Shown here: one piece after another, positions 18,541-27,133 of the stretch
Numbering within the stretch: position 1 is the stretch's first letter
Layout: each line of letters begins with the position of its first letter
Source: Desertivirga xinjiangensis
Lineage (GTDB): Bacteria > Bacteroidota > Bacteroidia > Sphingobacteriales > Sphingobacteriaceae
Length of the DNA stretch: 64,000 nucleotides
Direction of reading: 5' to 3'
NCBI RefSeq assembly: GCF_024436435.1
Contig: NZ_JAFMZP010000002.1
Location: 1-64,000 of the forward strand
Position numbers and translations under genes: made by a program
The notes under the pieces: model-generated
Seen by the model: the letters and a program-made list of their open reading frames with translations, nothing else
Databases searched by the model: none
What the model was told of the DNA's origin: nothing

Positions 18541-19335
18541 TTAATTTAAAAATGCCTTTATTGCAGCGATAGTCTCTTGTGGGTGACTAATATGCGGGCA
18601 ATGGCCGCTGGCCTCCATTATATGCAATTTATTTAACGGAGTGTTTTCCAGAATGTAGGATCCAATATTAAGGGGTGCAATAATGTCGTCATTACATTGC
18701 AGAGTCAGACTTTCAACTTTAAGATTTTGCAAGTCTTTGCGATTATCGGAAAAGAAGGTCACCCTGGCAAATTCTCGTGCTATGTCAGGATTGGTTGAAC
18801 AAAAACTACTGGTTAAAAATTCACCAAGCTCTGGTCTGTCCGGATTTCCCATTATAGCCGGTGCAAGCTGGCTAGACCATCCCAAATAGTTTGAGTCCAT
18901 AAACTCAAAAAGGGCTTCCAGATCGGCCTTTTCAAATCCACCATGGTAATTTTCATCGTTCAAATATCTTGGGGAGGGACCTACAAAAACAAGCTTATTA
19001 AAGAACGAAGGCTGTTCTATGGCAGCAAGCAGCCCAATCATACTACTGACTGAATGGCCAACAAGGATCGTATTATTCAGTTTTAGTTCGTCGCACACTT
19101 CAAGAATGTCTTGTGCATAGCCTTCCAGCCGACCGTACCTGGAAGAGCTGTAAGCTGAGAGATCAGATTTTCCGGCACCTACATAATCAAAAAGCACGAG
19201 TTTGTAATCGTCTTTAAAAGCATCAGTGACAAACTGCCAGGAATTTTGATCACATCCAAATCCATGGGCAAAAAGCATTACTTTTTCGCCATTACCTACT
19301 ACCTTAACGTTATTTCTGTTTGATATTGAATTCAT
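18541..19335 (-). CDS. rsbQ: RsbQ/KAI2/D14-type alpha/beta hydrolase
   Basis: A 264-residue alpha/beta hydrolase closely following Bacillus subtilis RsbQ as I recall it: HGFGCDQNSW in the oxyanion region, LFDYVGAGKSDL, the nucleophile in LVGHSVSSMIG (S95), LVFVGPSPRYLND, the acid in CNDDIIAP (D216/D217) and the histidine in SGHCPHISHP (H245). The length is that of RsbQ and of the plant KAI2/D14 receptors. These proteins cleave a small hydrophobic ligand slowly and pass the information to a partner. Here the partner should be the PAS kinase that follows 6 bases downstream. No Rsb-type phosphatase or anti-sigma factor is nearby. Confidence 0.9.
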   Translation of the reverse strand: MNSISNRNNVKVVGNGEKVMLFAHGFGCDQNSWQFVTDAFKDDYKLVLFDYVGAGKSDLSAYSSSRYGRLEGYAQDILEVCDELKLNNTILVGHSVSSMIGLLAAIEQPSFFNKLVFVGPSPRYLNDENYHGGFEKADLEALFEFMDSNYLGWSSQLAPAIMGNPDRPELGEFLTSSFCSTNPDIAREFARVTFFSDNRKDLQNLKVESLTLQCNDDIIAPLNIGSYILENTPLNKLHIMEASGHCPHISHPQETIAAIKAFLN

Positions 19336-19348
19336 ATATTATAAAGAA

Positions 19349-19615
19349 TTAGTCTATAAGGGATAAAAGAGAAATGCTTTTTTCAGTAAAGAGTTTAAAC
19401 GAGGTCTCTACTATCAGGCAGTCCATCCTTTCATTTAAAAGCCATACTCCAGTTGGGATTAAACCGTTCATTAATAGTGTGTACACTAAAATAAATAACA
19501 TAGTAGAACGCCATATACGATATCCTGGAATATTGGGTAAACTCAGCATGAGAACAATCTTCACAATTTTTTGTTTGACATAATTGTCGATGTTTTCAAT
19601 TGTGTAAAGTCCCAT
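19349..19615 (-). CDS. possible 88-residue membrane protein upstream of the RsbQ-like gene
   Basis: An open frame on the same strand as the RsbQ-PAS kinase pair, ending 13 bases before it. It has one likely membrane segment (STMLFILVYTLLMNGLI) and no known motif. The overlapping plus-strand frame at 19374-19583 is equally unremarkable. Spacing and orientation favour the minus-strand reading, but nothing else supports it. It may be non-coding. Confidence 0.3.
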   Translation of the reverse strand: MGLYTIENIDNYVKQKIVKIVLMLSLPNIPGYRIWRSTMLFILVYTLLMNGLIPTGVWLLNERMDCLIVETSFKLFTEKSISLLSLID

Positions 19616-19701
19616 ATGGTTTTGCTGATAGAGTTTGTTTATCAGCCTGCAAAGCTAAGAATAGAACGCTATATCAGAAATAGGGAAGAGCTTCCCTAGC
19701 C

Positions 19702-20061
19702 TTAGAACTTCATAACAATTTCTTCTATCTCTGAAATATCAAACGGCTTCTCTACATAACCATCAGCAAACGATTTCCTCGCAATCTCGGCGAGACCTTC
19801 GGTGCCTGATACCAGGATAACGGGCACTCGCCTTAACTGGTTTATTGACTTCAAAATAATGCAGAGATCACTGCCTTTAACCCCAATGAGCCATTCATCC
19901 AGAATTATGAGGTCGGGGGCAATATTTATGATCTCCTGGATGGTTTCCGACTTCCAGGTCGGGAAAGTGTATGTTTCGCATCCCAACTCATTAACTACCA
20001 GTTGCATCACCTCAAGTATCGATACATCGTCGTCTATTATCAAAACTTTTTTTCTTTTCAT
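19702..20061 (-). CDS. single-domain response regulator (receiver only)
   Basis: A 119-residue CheY-like receiver with no output domain. The acidic pocket is D10-D12 (IIDDDVS), the phosphoacceptor is D55 in LIILDEWLIG, the switch residue is S85 in VILVSGT, and the conserved lysine is K105 in YVEKPFD. Without an output domain it must act by protein contact or relay phosphate. It lies upstream of the RsbQ-like hydrolase and PAS kinase on the same strand, about 370 bases away, so it is a fair candidate partner for that kinase. Both soluble kinases in this part of the window lack a fused receiver. Confidence 0.92.
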   Translation of the reverse strand: MKRKKVLIIDDDVSILEVMQLVVNELGCETYTFPTWKSETIQEIINIAPDLIILDEWLIGVKGSDLCIILKSINQLRRVPVILVSGTEGLAEIARKSFADGYVEKPFDISEIEEIVMKF

Positions 20062-20148
20062 GAATTATCTGCTGGATTCTTTTAAACGAATAAATGCCTG
20101 AATTGATTGCTTAGGATGTTATAAATGTAAGTTTTAAGTAATGAATTG

Positions 20149-21378
20149 TTAGTTAAAGTTCTCATCTTGTATGTGCAAAGCCCTTTTATCGATGCCATAA
20201 GCGTTGCTGATCATCAAGATACCGAAACTGGTAATGGAACAGCAGGCCATAACACCTGTCATGGGTAATGCAGAATGGTTGCTTAGCAAACTTACGCAGA
20301 AGGATGTCATTGCGCCGCATGCCATCTGGATGCTTCCCATTAAGGCAGATGCGCTTCCTGCGTTTTTGCTGAAGGGAGCAAGTGCTAGTGCGGAGGTGTT
20401 TGGAAAAGTAAATCCCTGGCAGCATAAGAAAAGGAAAATTAAGCCTATAGTACCTGCTAAACCCGTAAAATTAAAAACTGCGCCCAAAAACAACAATATT
20501 CCGGTACTTACCTGAACTGAAAGTGCCCGCTTAATGATTTGCTGGCTGCTCATGTGTTTTAACAGGATAGTGTTCAGCTGACTTGATCCAATGATACCCA
20601 CAGCTATAAAAGCGAAAATCCACCCGTATTGCTGCTCGCTTACATGGAAGATTTCCATAAAAACGTAGGGCGACCCGGCGATGTAAGCATATAATCCGGC
20701 TGCGGCTATTGATCCGCAAAAGGTATATGTGAGGAAAAAAGGATTTCGGAGTACCTGATAAAAATTTTTTAAAATAGGAAGGGGCTTAAGTGAAAGGTTG
20801 GTATCCGGTTTCCTGGTCTCGGGTAAAACAAAATGAACTCCCACAAGGAGTAGGACAGCCATAATGGTTAAGATCACAAACACCCAATGCCAGCCAAAGG
20901 CTGCAGTTACATAACCCCCAACAGTTGGGGCAATGATTGGCGATACTCCGATAACCAGCATAAGGGTGGAGAAAACTTTGGCGCTTTCGGTAACGGGAAA
21001 CAAGTCGCGCACCATTGCTCTTGAGGCAACCATGCCCACGCATCCGCCTGCCGCCTGCATAAAGCGAAGCAGGATCAACTGGTCTGCTGTTATTGCCAGA
21101 GCGCAACCCACTGAAGCAAGAATGTAGACCACTATGCCGAAATAAAGTGGTTTTTTTCGTCCGAAGCGATCAAGCAGGGGGCCATATAAAAGCTGGCCTG
21201 CTGAAATTCCTACAAAGAAACTCGATAGAGAAAGCGCTACCTGTGCAACATCGGTGTGCAGATCTGCTGCAATTGCCGGAAAGCCGGGCAAGTACATATC
21301 AATAGAAAATGGACCTATTGCTGAAAGAGATCCGAGGATTAGAATCAACAGGAAATAATTCCGGGCGGTAGAAGACAT
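20149..21378 (-). CDS. Bcr/CflA-type MFS drug exporter
   Basis: A 409-residue major facilitator protein with about 12 membrane segments. The N-terminus SAIGPFSIDMYLPGFPAIA is the hallmark of the Bcr/CflA subfamily (bicyclomycin, chloramphenicol and related export). Motif A between segments 2 and 3 reads GPLLDRFGRKKPL, and VIGVSPIIAPTVGGYV matches motif C of drug/proton antiporters. It is transcribed alone, 87 bases beyond the receiver gene, and is divergent from phnA. The drug specificity cannot be read from sequence. Confidence 0.93.
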   Translation of the reverse strand: MSSTARNYFLLILILGSLSAIGPFSIDMYLPGFPAIAADLHTDVAQVALSLSSFFVGISAGQLLYGPLLDRFGRKKPLYFGIVVYILASVGCALAITADQLILLRFMQAAGGCVGMVASRAMVRDLFPVTESAKVFSTLMLVIGVSPIIAPTVGGYVTAAFGWHWVFVILTIMAVLLLVGVHFVLPETRKPDTNLSLKPLPILKNFYQVLRNPFFLTYTFCGSIAAAGLYAYIAGSPYVFMEIFHVSEQQYGWIFAFIAVGIIGSSQLNTILLKHMSSQQIIKRALSVQVSTGILLFLGAVFNFTGLAGTIGLIFLFLCCQGFTFPNTSALALAPFSKNAGSASALMGSIQMACGAMTSFCVSLLSNHSALPMTGVMACCSITSFGILMISNAYGIDKRALHIQDENFN

Positions 21379-21500
21379 AAAAGATGTACAAAAATCAAAA
21401 TGCTTTGTTTGCGGATATGGCTGATGCCCGCGTAAACTTGAGCTAAGATTTGCGAACTGAAAATTAAATAAAAAACTAAATTAAAGTACTTTTGCCCAAT

Positions 21501-22079
21501 ATGGCAATAAATACGACCTTACAGGAGAGAAGTAACCAGATTTGCGAGCTTTGCGCTGCCCCTGACGAAAACTTATATGCATATACCGTTCCTCCTAAAA
21601 CTGAGGATGTGGTTGAAAATCAGGTTGTTTTATGCCCGGGCTGTCTTGATCAAATTAAGGCAGATAATTACTCAGATATTCCGCACTGGCGCAGCCTGGA
21701 AGGCAGTATCTGGAGCGAAGTGCCGGCTGTACAGGTCTTATCATACAAGATACTGAATAAATTGTCGTCTGAAGAATGGGCCAGAGATGCGATGGATGCC
21801 GTTTACCTGGATGAAGCACTTGTAGAGTGGGCGAACGCCGAAGATGCTTTGGAGGCAGAAAAAATTATTCATAAAGACAGCTATGGCGTAGTGCTGGAGT
21901 CCGGAGATTCAGTGGTTCTTACTCAGAATTTAAATGTGAAAGGAACTAATTATATCGCTCCCAAAGGTACTATGGTTAGAAAGATTAAGCTGGTTCAAGA
22001 TAATGCGGAGCAGATTGAAGGTAAAATAAATGGGGACACCATTGTAATTTTGACAAAGTTTGTAAAGAAGTCTGTTTAG
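21501..22079 (+). CDS. phnA: PhnA/YjdM-family zinc-ribbon protein
   Basis: A 192-residue protein with an N-terminal zinc ribbon (C15-ELC18 in QICELCAAP and LCPGC about 35 residues later) and a C-terminal PhnA domain: KDSYGVVLESGDSVVLTQ, LNVKGTNYIAPKGTMVRKIKLV, ending in TIVILTKFVKKSV. Despite its historical phosphonate name the family is not required for phosphonate use and its role is unsettled. The ATG at 21501 is the likely start; an in-frame TTG at 21492 is less likely. It is divergent from the MFS gene. Terminator hairpins follow. Confidence 0.93.
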   Translation: MAINTTLQERSNQICELCAAPDENLYAYTVPPKTEDVVENQVVLCPGCLDQIKADNYSDIPHWRSLEGSIWSEVPAVQVLSYKILNKLSSEEWARDAMDAVYLDEALVEWANAEDALEAEKIIHKDSYGVVLESGDSVVLTQNLNVKGTNYIAPKGTMVRKIKLVQDNAEQIEGKINGDTIVILTKFVKKSV

Positions 22080-22099
22080 ATTTAGGCCTAGCGCTTTAG

Positions 22100-22155
22100 C
22101 GAGTCAGAGACTCTTTTTTTATTACTCAATCCTGAGAGCTGCGCTAACTCTCAGG
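22100..22155. terminator. pair of terminator hairpins between phnA and the pectate lyase gene
   Basis: GAGTC-AGA-GACTC (22101-22113) followed by seven T ends the rightward phnA transcript. CCTGAGAG (22131-22138) pairs with CTCTCAGG (22148-22155) and, read on the minus strand, is followed by a T-poor stretch and then the A/T run, so it may serve the leftward pectate lyase gene. Confidence 0.65.
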
Positions 22156-22206
22156 ACAGATTTTACTTTACACTTTAAACTCCAACTTACCGTTACTACT
22201 TACCAC

Positions 22207-23595
22207 TCATAACACCAGCTCATTCAGGTACTTTTCCAACATCGTATAACCGTCTTTTGCTACAGTATTCCTGTCTTCTGGTTGCCGGGGATTAAGATTG
22301 TTGTTTTTCTCCCAGTTGTCGGGCATCCCATCATGGTCGGAATCAAGGGGAGGAGTACCTGCTTTTAGCTCCGGCCAGCCACCCAGGCTTTTTTGAGAAT
22401 CGATGATTCCCTTGTTGGCACCATAAGCTCCGCTACCTTTTGGTTTTGTTTTTCCTGATGCTTCGCTTACAATGCGCGTGTCAACTGCATCTCTTACCGG
22501 GAAAATTGCCCCGGCTTTAGCCAGTACAGATTTGTAGGCATCCTCTGCTGACTCGGTCACCGGTTTCTCGACTTTAAACTCGATGGGAGATTTGATATTC
22601 TCTGCAGAGCCTACTTTACTTACATCGATCGCTTTCCAGTTATCTTTATTGAGGGACTTGTCGCCTTCCATTATATTGCCTGAAATGAACCATTTGGCAT
22701 ATCCTTTAGCGGCACCTTTACGGGATTCGTAGGATGGGGCGGCAAAGTAACGGTCTGCCGAAGTTGCCGGTCCTGGTTTATAATAGTTATTAACCCAGTT
22801 TACCAGGCACTTCGCTTCAGGTGAATTTACTTCAAGTTCGCCACCATAAACCGCACCAGATTTCCCCCAGTTGTAGATCACATTATTCCGGTAATCGCAT
22901 AGAGCCACTGTGTCATGAGATCTGGCTCCGTTAACACGTGGGGAGCGGCTTACATTGTTTGCAATAAGATTATGGTGATAGCTGGCATACTGCCCGCCCC
23001 ATTGGGCTGCATAACTTCTTGCTCCTTTAGAATCAAAAGAACTATACAAACTTTCACTCAGTATACACCACTGTACCGTGATGAATTTATTATCATAGCA
23101 AGTATGGCTCTCCTCATTCGACCAGCTTAGTGAGCAGTGATCGATAATAACGTTTTTAGAATTTTCATTACCCAGGCTGGAAAGATCACTAAGTCCGGCT
23201 TCGTCGCCCGGTCTGAATCTCATGTATCTGATGATCAGATTGCTTCCGCTGAATTTAAGGCAGCCGTCTTTGATGCATATTCCGTCGCCAGGTGCGGTTT
23301 GTCCCGCAATGGTCATGTTAGACCGGCCAACTTTAACCAGGCCCTTAGTTAAAGCTATGGTTCCGGAAACACGGAAAACAATCGTGATGGGGTCCTTGCC
23401 TGGCGTGTTAAGTGCGGCGCGTAAGCTTCCCGGTGATTCATCCCCAAGGAGATTAGTTACTTCAATCACCCGGCCACCCCGGCCTCCTGTTGTGTGTTTA
23501 CCATAGCCCTCTGCGCCTGGAAACGCAAGCTGCTGGGCGTTTACTACGGTGGTGAGGCTTAAAAATAAAAGTGCAGCGCTTAAGATCTTTCTCAT
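22207..23595 (-). CDS. secreted pectate lyase, polysaccharide lyase family 1 type
   Basis: A 462-residue exported parallel-beta-helix lyase. The signal peptide ends at VNAQQ (about residue 20). The mature start LAFPGAEGYGKHTTGGRGG is typical of Bacteroidota PL1 proteins. Helix landmarks are NLIIRYMRFRPGD, NVIIDHCSLSWSNEE and the arginine cluster NVSRSPRVNGARS, where the catalytic base of PL1 enzymes lies. Near the C-terminus is a calcium-type loop, DSDHDGMPDNWEK. It would cleave pectate by beta-elimination outside the cell. It stands alone, with no SusC/SusD beside it, and is far from the glycosaminoglycan locus. Confidence 0.9.
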   Translation of the reverse strand: MRKILSAALLFLSLTTVVNAQQLAFPGAEGYGKHTTGGRGGRVIEVTNLLGDESPGSLRAALNTPGKDPITIVFRVSGTIALTKGLVKVGRSNMTIAGQTAPGDGICIKDGCLKFSGSNLIIRYMRFRPGDEAGLSDLSSLGNENSKNVIIDHCSLSWSNEESHTCYDNKFITVQWCILSESLYSSFDSKGARSYAAQWGGQYASYHHNLIANNVSRSPRVNGARSHDTVALCDYRNNVIYNWGKSGAVYGGELEVNSPEAKCLVNWVNNYYKPGPATSADRYFAAPSYESRKGAAKGYAKWFISGNIMEGDKSLNKDNWKAIDVSKVGSAENIKSPIEFKVEKPVTESAEDAYKSVLAKAGAIFPVRDAVDTRIVSEASGKTKPKGSGAYGANKGIIDSQKSLGGWPELKAGTPPLDSDHDGMPDNWEKNNNLNPRQPEDRNTVAKDGYTMLEKYLNELVL

Positions 23596-23922
23596 AAATT
23601 GCTGTAGTTGGTTTAAAATTTAAGCAAAAGTAATGGACACAGCCTCCCGATTATGTAGCTTCTTTACTAAATATTGTAGGATGTTATTATCGTAATAAAT
23701 CCACTTACTATTTCTTTTCTATTTCTTTACTGGCGCACGCGGTGCCGCGTGTACCAGGTTAGCTATCCAAATTTTCCTATATTGCAATCTTTGAAAAAGA
23801 GATGATCTGATCTTAGTCTTATCTGTATATGTTAAACTTTTTATCGTAAATGCTGTTCCTAATCTACCTATTTACAGCAGGTTTTCCCTGACCTAATATC
23901 AGGCCCTGCAATCTTAACCGGA
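23596..23922. other. intergenic with a GC-rich hairpin
   Basis: About 330 bases between divergent genes. It holds the presumed promoters of both, and a perfect GC-rich hairpin CACGCGG-TG-CCGCGTG at 23736-23751 in otherwise AT-rich DNA. A related GC-rich island occurs at 57111-57128. No gene is visible. Confidence 0.5.
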
Positions 23923-25704
23923 ATGGTCGAAAAAGAACATTTTAAACAATTTACAGCAACACATAAGACCATCCTATCGGTACTTGTAGTAGTAATTGGC
24001 TTATGCCTCTCTGTGACTATATACGTACACTTTCGTTGGAAGTCTGTTATTAGTTCAGAAATTAAAGCTGCGGTGAAAGAATCTGGTAAAGGACTCTATG
24101 ATCTAAGTTTTGATGATATCAGTGTCAATCTGCTAACAGGGGATATAGGGTTTGAAAACTTGTATCTCAGACCAGACACTGCTTTATTCAGACGTTTGAT
24201 GCAGAAAAATCTTGCTCCCCAGTATTTATTGACAATCAAGATGGATGCCTTGCTTCTCCGGGATGTTGGCTTCTGGGAGATCTATTTTCATAAAAAGATC
24301 GACTGGAGTTCTGTCGTCATATACAAGCCTGATATTATTGTCTCGCACAATAGATCGCATACTAGGAAAGATAAATCAAGGTCTAAAAATGTTTACGAGC
24401 TGCTTTCCGGTCTTTTGAAAACTGTTCTAATCAAAAGTATTGTGATAAAGGACGCTGATGTCAGCTACCGGAATGCCGGCACAAGTAAGGATGTTCTGAA
24501 GTTCAAAGGACTTAGCCTGAGGATCTCAGACCTGAAAATAGATTCGGCCAGTCACTTTGACCGCTCACGTTTCTATTATGCAAAGGACATCAGTTTAAAT
24601 CTTAGTAAGCAGAAATTCGTTACGAAAAATAGATTATATACTATTTCTTTTGGAGGGGCAGAGGCTTCAAGTTCGGGGAGGTTCCTGAAGCTTGTACAAC
24701 TAAAAGTAAAGCCAAATTATCCGGAGATGGCTTTTTCGAGGAAATTTAAGCAGCAGCATGACCGGTATGATATCAGTGTTAGAGAAGTGCTGTGCCGCGA
24801 GCTGATCTTTAACACTTTGCTTACCGATGACAGGCTGACAGCCCATGCTGTTTTAATCGATAAAGCGGATATTGATATTTTTATGAACAGGGAATTGCCC
24901 CCGGTTTCTTTTGATAAGGGCCGGAACTATCCCCACGTAGTTTTGAGGCGTTTAAAGTTGAATACATTGGTTGATTCGGTTATAATCAGGAATTCAACCA
25001 TACGCTATTCGGAGTACAACCCAAAATCAAAAAGAAAAGGAACCGTATCTTTTAACCGATTTAATGGGAGTATTCTTAATGTAACGAATGATTCATCACA
25101 ACTTTCTAAAAATAATTGGGCTCGGGCAACGATAAGTACCTGGCTAATGAACAAAGGAAAGATGGATGTGACCCTGAATTTTGACCTGACTGCAAAAAAT
25201 GCTGATTTTAATTTTAAGGGCTCTCTTGGGCCGATGAATATGCCTGAGCTTAATGCAGTCAGCAAGGGTTTGTCGCTCGTTCAAATTGAATCAGGCAAGA
25301 TAAAGAAAGTCACATTTAATGTGAAGGCAGACTGGCGACGCTCATCTGGCTGGCTTAAACTTTATTATAATGATCTGAAGGTTAATATACTGAAGGAAGA
25401 GGATAAGACACTCGAAAAGCGAGGCCTCATCTCATCGCTTGCAAATACTTTGGTGATCAAAAGTAGCAATCCGGATGATGATGGTGAACTTCGGGTAGGA
25501 AAGACAGTTTCGGAACGAAAGGACTCCGGCTCTTTTTTCAACCTGATGTGGACGTCTGTGTTTGCGGGGATGAAAGAAATAATGCTGGCTACTGCCGGCG
25601 ATGTTGAAAAGCGGCAGGTACAACCAACCAAAAAGGAGCTCCGGAAAATGAAACGGGAGAAACGTAAAGCGGAACGAAGTTTAAAGTTGAAAGATCAGAG
25701 TTAA
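23923..25704 (+). CDS. AsmA/DUF748-like membrane-anchored periplasmic protein
   Basis: A 593-residue protein with one N-terminal membrane anchor (TILSVLVVVIGLCLSVTIYV, about residues 15-35) and no cleavage site, followed by a long beta-rich periplasmic part. The repeated pattern of domain openings (GLYDLSFDDISVNLLTGDIGF, then LLKTVLIKSIVIKDADVSYR) is that of AsmA, TamB and DUF748 proteins, which span or shape the periplasm and move lipid between membranes. The C-terminus is strongly basic (KKELRKMKREKRKAER). It starts well away from other genes, and an inverted repeat follows its stop. The family is by layout rather than a single motif. Confidence 0.7.
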   Translation: MVEKEHFKQFTATHKTILSVLVVVIGLCLSVTIYVHFRWKSVISSEIKAAVKESGKGLYDLSFDDISVNLLTGDIGFENLYLRPDTALFRRLMQKNLAPQYLLTIKMDALLLRDVGFWEIYFHKKIDWSSVVIYKPDIIVSHNRSHTRKDKSRSKNVYELLSGLLKTVLIKSIVIKDADVSYRNAGTSKDVLKFKGLSLRISDLKIDSASHFDRSRFYYAKDISLNLSKQKFVTKNRLYTISFGGAEASSSGRFLKLVQLKVKPNYPEMAFSRKFKQQHDRYDISVREVLCRELIFNTLLTDDRLTAHAVLIDKADIDIFMNRELPPVSFDKGRNYPHVVLRRLKLNTLVDSVIIRNSTIRYSEYNPKSKRKGTVSFNRFNGSILNVTNDSSQLSKNNWARATISTWLMNKGKMDVTLNFDLTAKNADFNFKGSLGPMNMPELNAVSKGLSLVQIESGKIKKVTFNVKADWRRSSGWLKLYYNDLKVNILKEEDKTLEKRGLISSLANTLVIKSSNPDDDGELRVGKTVSERKDSGSFFNLMWTSVFAGMKEIMLATAGDVEKRQVQPTKKELRKMKREKRKAERSLKLKDQS

Positions 25705-25751
25705 AAGTTAAAAGCACGGTTGCTAAGCTCTGAACTTTAACCCTTAACTCT
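25697..25751 (+). terminator. imperfect inverted repeat after the AsmA-like gene
   Basis: AGAGTTAA with GTTAAA (25697-25712) is mirrored by TTTAAC and TTAACTCT (25735-25751), forming a long imperfect stem that begins inside the last codons of the gene. It lacks a long T run, so termination is possible but not certain. Confidence 0.4.
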
Positions 25752-25814
25752 CAACCCTCCTGTAGCGCAAGAGTAACTTTTATCGTAATAGTAAAAGTCG
25801 TTAACCAACTTTGT

Positions 25815-26648
25815 ATGAAAAGAGCTTTACTAGCAATCCTTATTCTGCCTTTCTGCATGTCTTTGCAAAATTGCACAGAGAATGAAGTTACACAGCCCGA
25901 AGATTCTCCAGAAAAAAATCCTTCAAGCAGTGCCGAGCTTGTGAAATCAGTAACGTTCGATGTCGGAGTCACTCATAAACTTGAGTTTACTTATAACAGT
26001 GATCTGACTCTGGACAAGGTAACCTCTGGAAGCAGTAATCTGCCCTGGAAATACACGTCGGTTTTTAAATACGATAATGGCAGGTTGAAGGAATCGGTAT
26101 TTGAATCGCAAAGCCCAACGAAGTATTCGTATCAGCAGAACAGGATCACACAAAAGAGCCAGTTTTCTGATAACCTGGAAACCACCAGGTACTTGTATAC
26201 CTACAACAGCCAGGGACAAATCAAAGAACGAAAAATAATGATCGCTTTTGAGGGCGTATTATCTGTTCGTTCAATATGTACTTACACTTATGGAGCAAAC
26301 GATGAATTGACTGAAACCAGAACAGATGCTTTCGACGAATCCGGATCCCAAACAGGTACAATTGTCCGGAAGATCGAGGGTTTTTCGAAAGAGCTGATTG
26401 TAAATCCATTTAGTTTGCTGCATCCCTTATACCAGCATCAGGCAACAGAATTGTTCGACGATGTAGTATTGATGAACACAAATAAACTTCCCCTTAAAAT
26501 CAGCGAAAGCGGTAACGCTGAGGTAGGGCCGGTAACTTACGAATACGTTTATGATGTTACAGGGAAACGGATCGACAAGGTAAGGCTAAAAATTAAAATA
26601 GGAGATAGCGAACCATATTATACGGCAGGAGCTGTATTCCACTATTAA
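25815..26648 (+). CDS. lipoprotein with YD-type repeats, unknown function
   Basis: A 277-residue lipoprotein. The signal peptide ends near LQNCTEN (lipobox cysteine about residue 20). The mature part alternates short strands with repeated Tyr-Asp/Asn units: LEFTYNSDLTLDKV, SVFKYDNGRLKES, YLYTYNSQGQIKER, CTYTYGANDELTET and YEYVYDVTGKRIDKV. This is the spacing of RHS/YD-like and DUF4595-type lipoproteins common in Bacteroidota, which form surface beta structures. No enzyme motif is seen. The next gene starts 2 bases after its stop, so it is cotranscribed with the acetyltransferase. Confidence 0.75.
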   Translation: MKRALLAILILPFCMSLQNCTENEVTQPEDSPEKNPSSSAELVKSVTFDVGVTHKLEFTYNSDLTLDKVTSGSSNLPWKYTSVFKYDNGRLKESVFESQSPTKYSYQQNRITQKSQFSDNLETTRYLYTYNSQGQIKERKIMIAFEGVLSVRSICTYTYGANDELTETRTDAFDESGSQTGTIVRKIEGFSKELIVNPFSLLHPLYQHQATELFDDVVLMNTNKLPLKISESGNAEVGPVTYEYVYDVTGKRIDKVRLKIKIGDSEPYYTAGAVFHY

Positions 26649-26650
26649 GA

Positions 26651-27133
26651 ATGATGAACATCACAGATTTAAGGATCAGGCAGGGGACATTAGCGGACAT
26701 GTATGAGATGCAAAAGCTATATGTGGATACGATTAAGAGTGTCTGTAAAAACGATTATAACCAGGAGCAAATAGCTGTCTGGACATCTTCCGTGGAAAAT
26801 ACCAGTCGCTGGTTGAGTATTTTCGATAAGCAAGACGTTATTACTGCCGAGTACCATGACACGATTGTAGGGTACTGCAGCTTAGATACTGGCGGCTACC
26901 TTGACCTTTTTTATGTACATAAGGATTTTCAAAGAAAGGGTATCGCTAATAAGCTGCTGCATGAGGCTGAACAAAGAGCAATCCAGCTGAACTATGACGT
27001 TCTCACTGCCAATGTAAGTATTACCGCAAAACCTTTCTTTGAAAGGAATGGCTTCGCGGTAATCAAAGAGCAGGAAAATGTTATCAAAGGGCTTGTTATT
27101 GTAAATTTTAATATGTTGAAGCCCCTGGCCTAA
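26651..27133 (+). CDS. GNAT-family N-acetyltransferase
   Basis: A 160-residue acetyl-CoA-dependent transferase. It starts with the GNAT strand-helix LRIRQGTLADMYEMQKLYV. The acetyl-CoA pyrophosphate loop is VHKDFQRKGIANKLLHEAE (Q/R-x-x-G-x-A pattern, about residues 96-114), and NVSITAKPFFERNGFAVI is the classical last helix-strand. A Met at 26654 is an alternative start. It follows the lipoprotein gene after 2 bases and meets the quinone reductase gene tail to tail with no spacing. The acceptor is unknown. Confidence 0.92.
   Translation: MMNITDLRIRQGTLADMYEMQKLYVDTIKSVCKNDYNQEQIAVWTSSVENTSRWLSIFDKQDVITAEYHDTIVGYCSLDTGGYLDLFYVHKDFQRKGIANKLLHEAEQRAIQLNYDVLTANVSITAKPFFERNGFAVIKEQENVIKGLVIVNFNMLKPLA

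Noticed and set aside
19374-19583. 69-codon plus-strand frame opposite the putative 88-residue protein
   Set aside because: No start signal or motif; orientation and spacing favour the minus-strand frame, itself weak.
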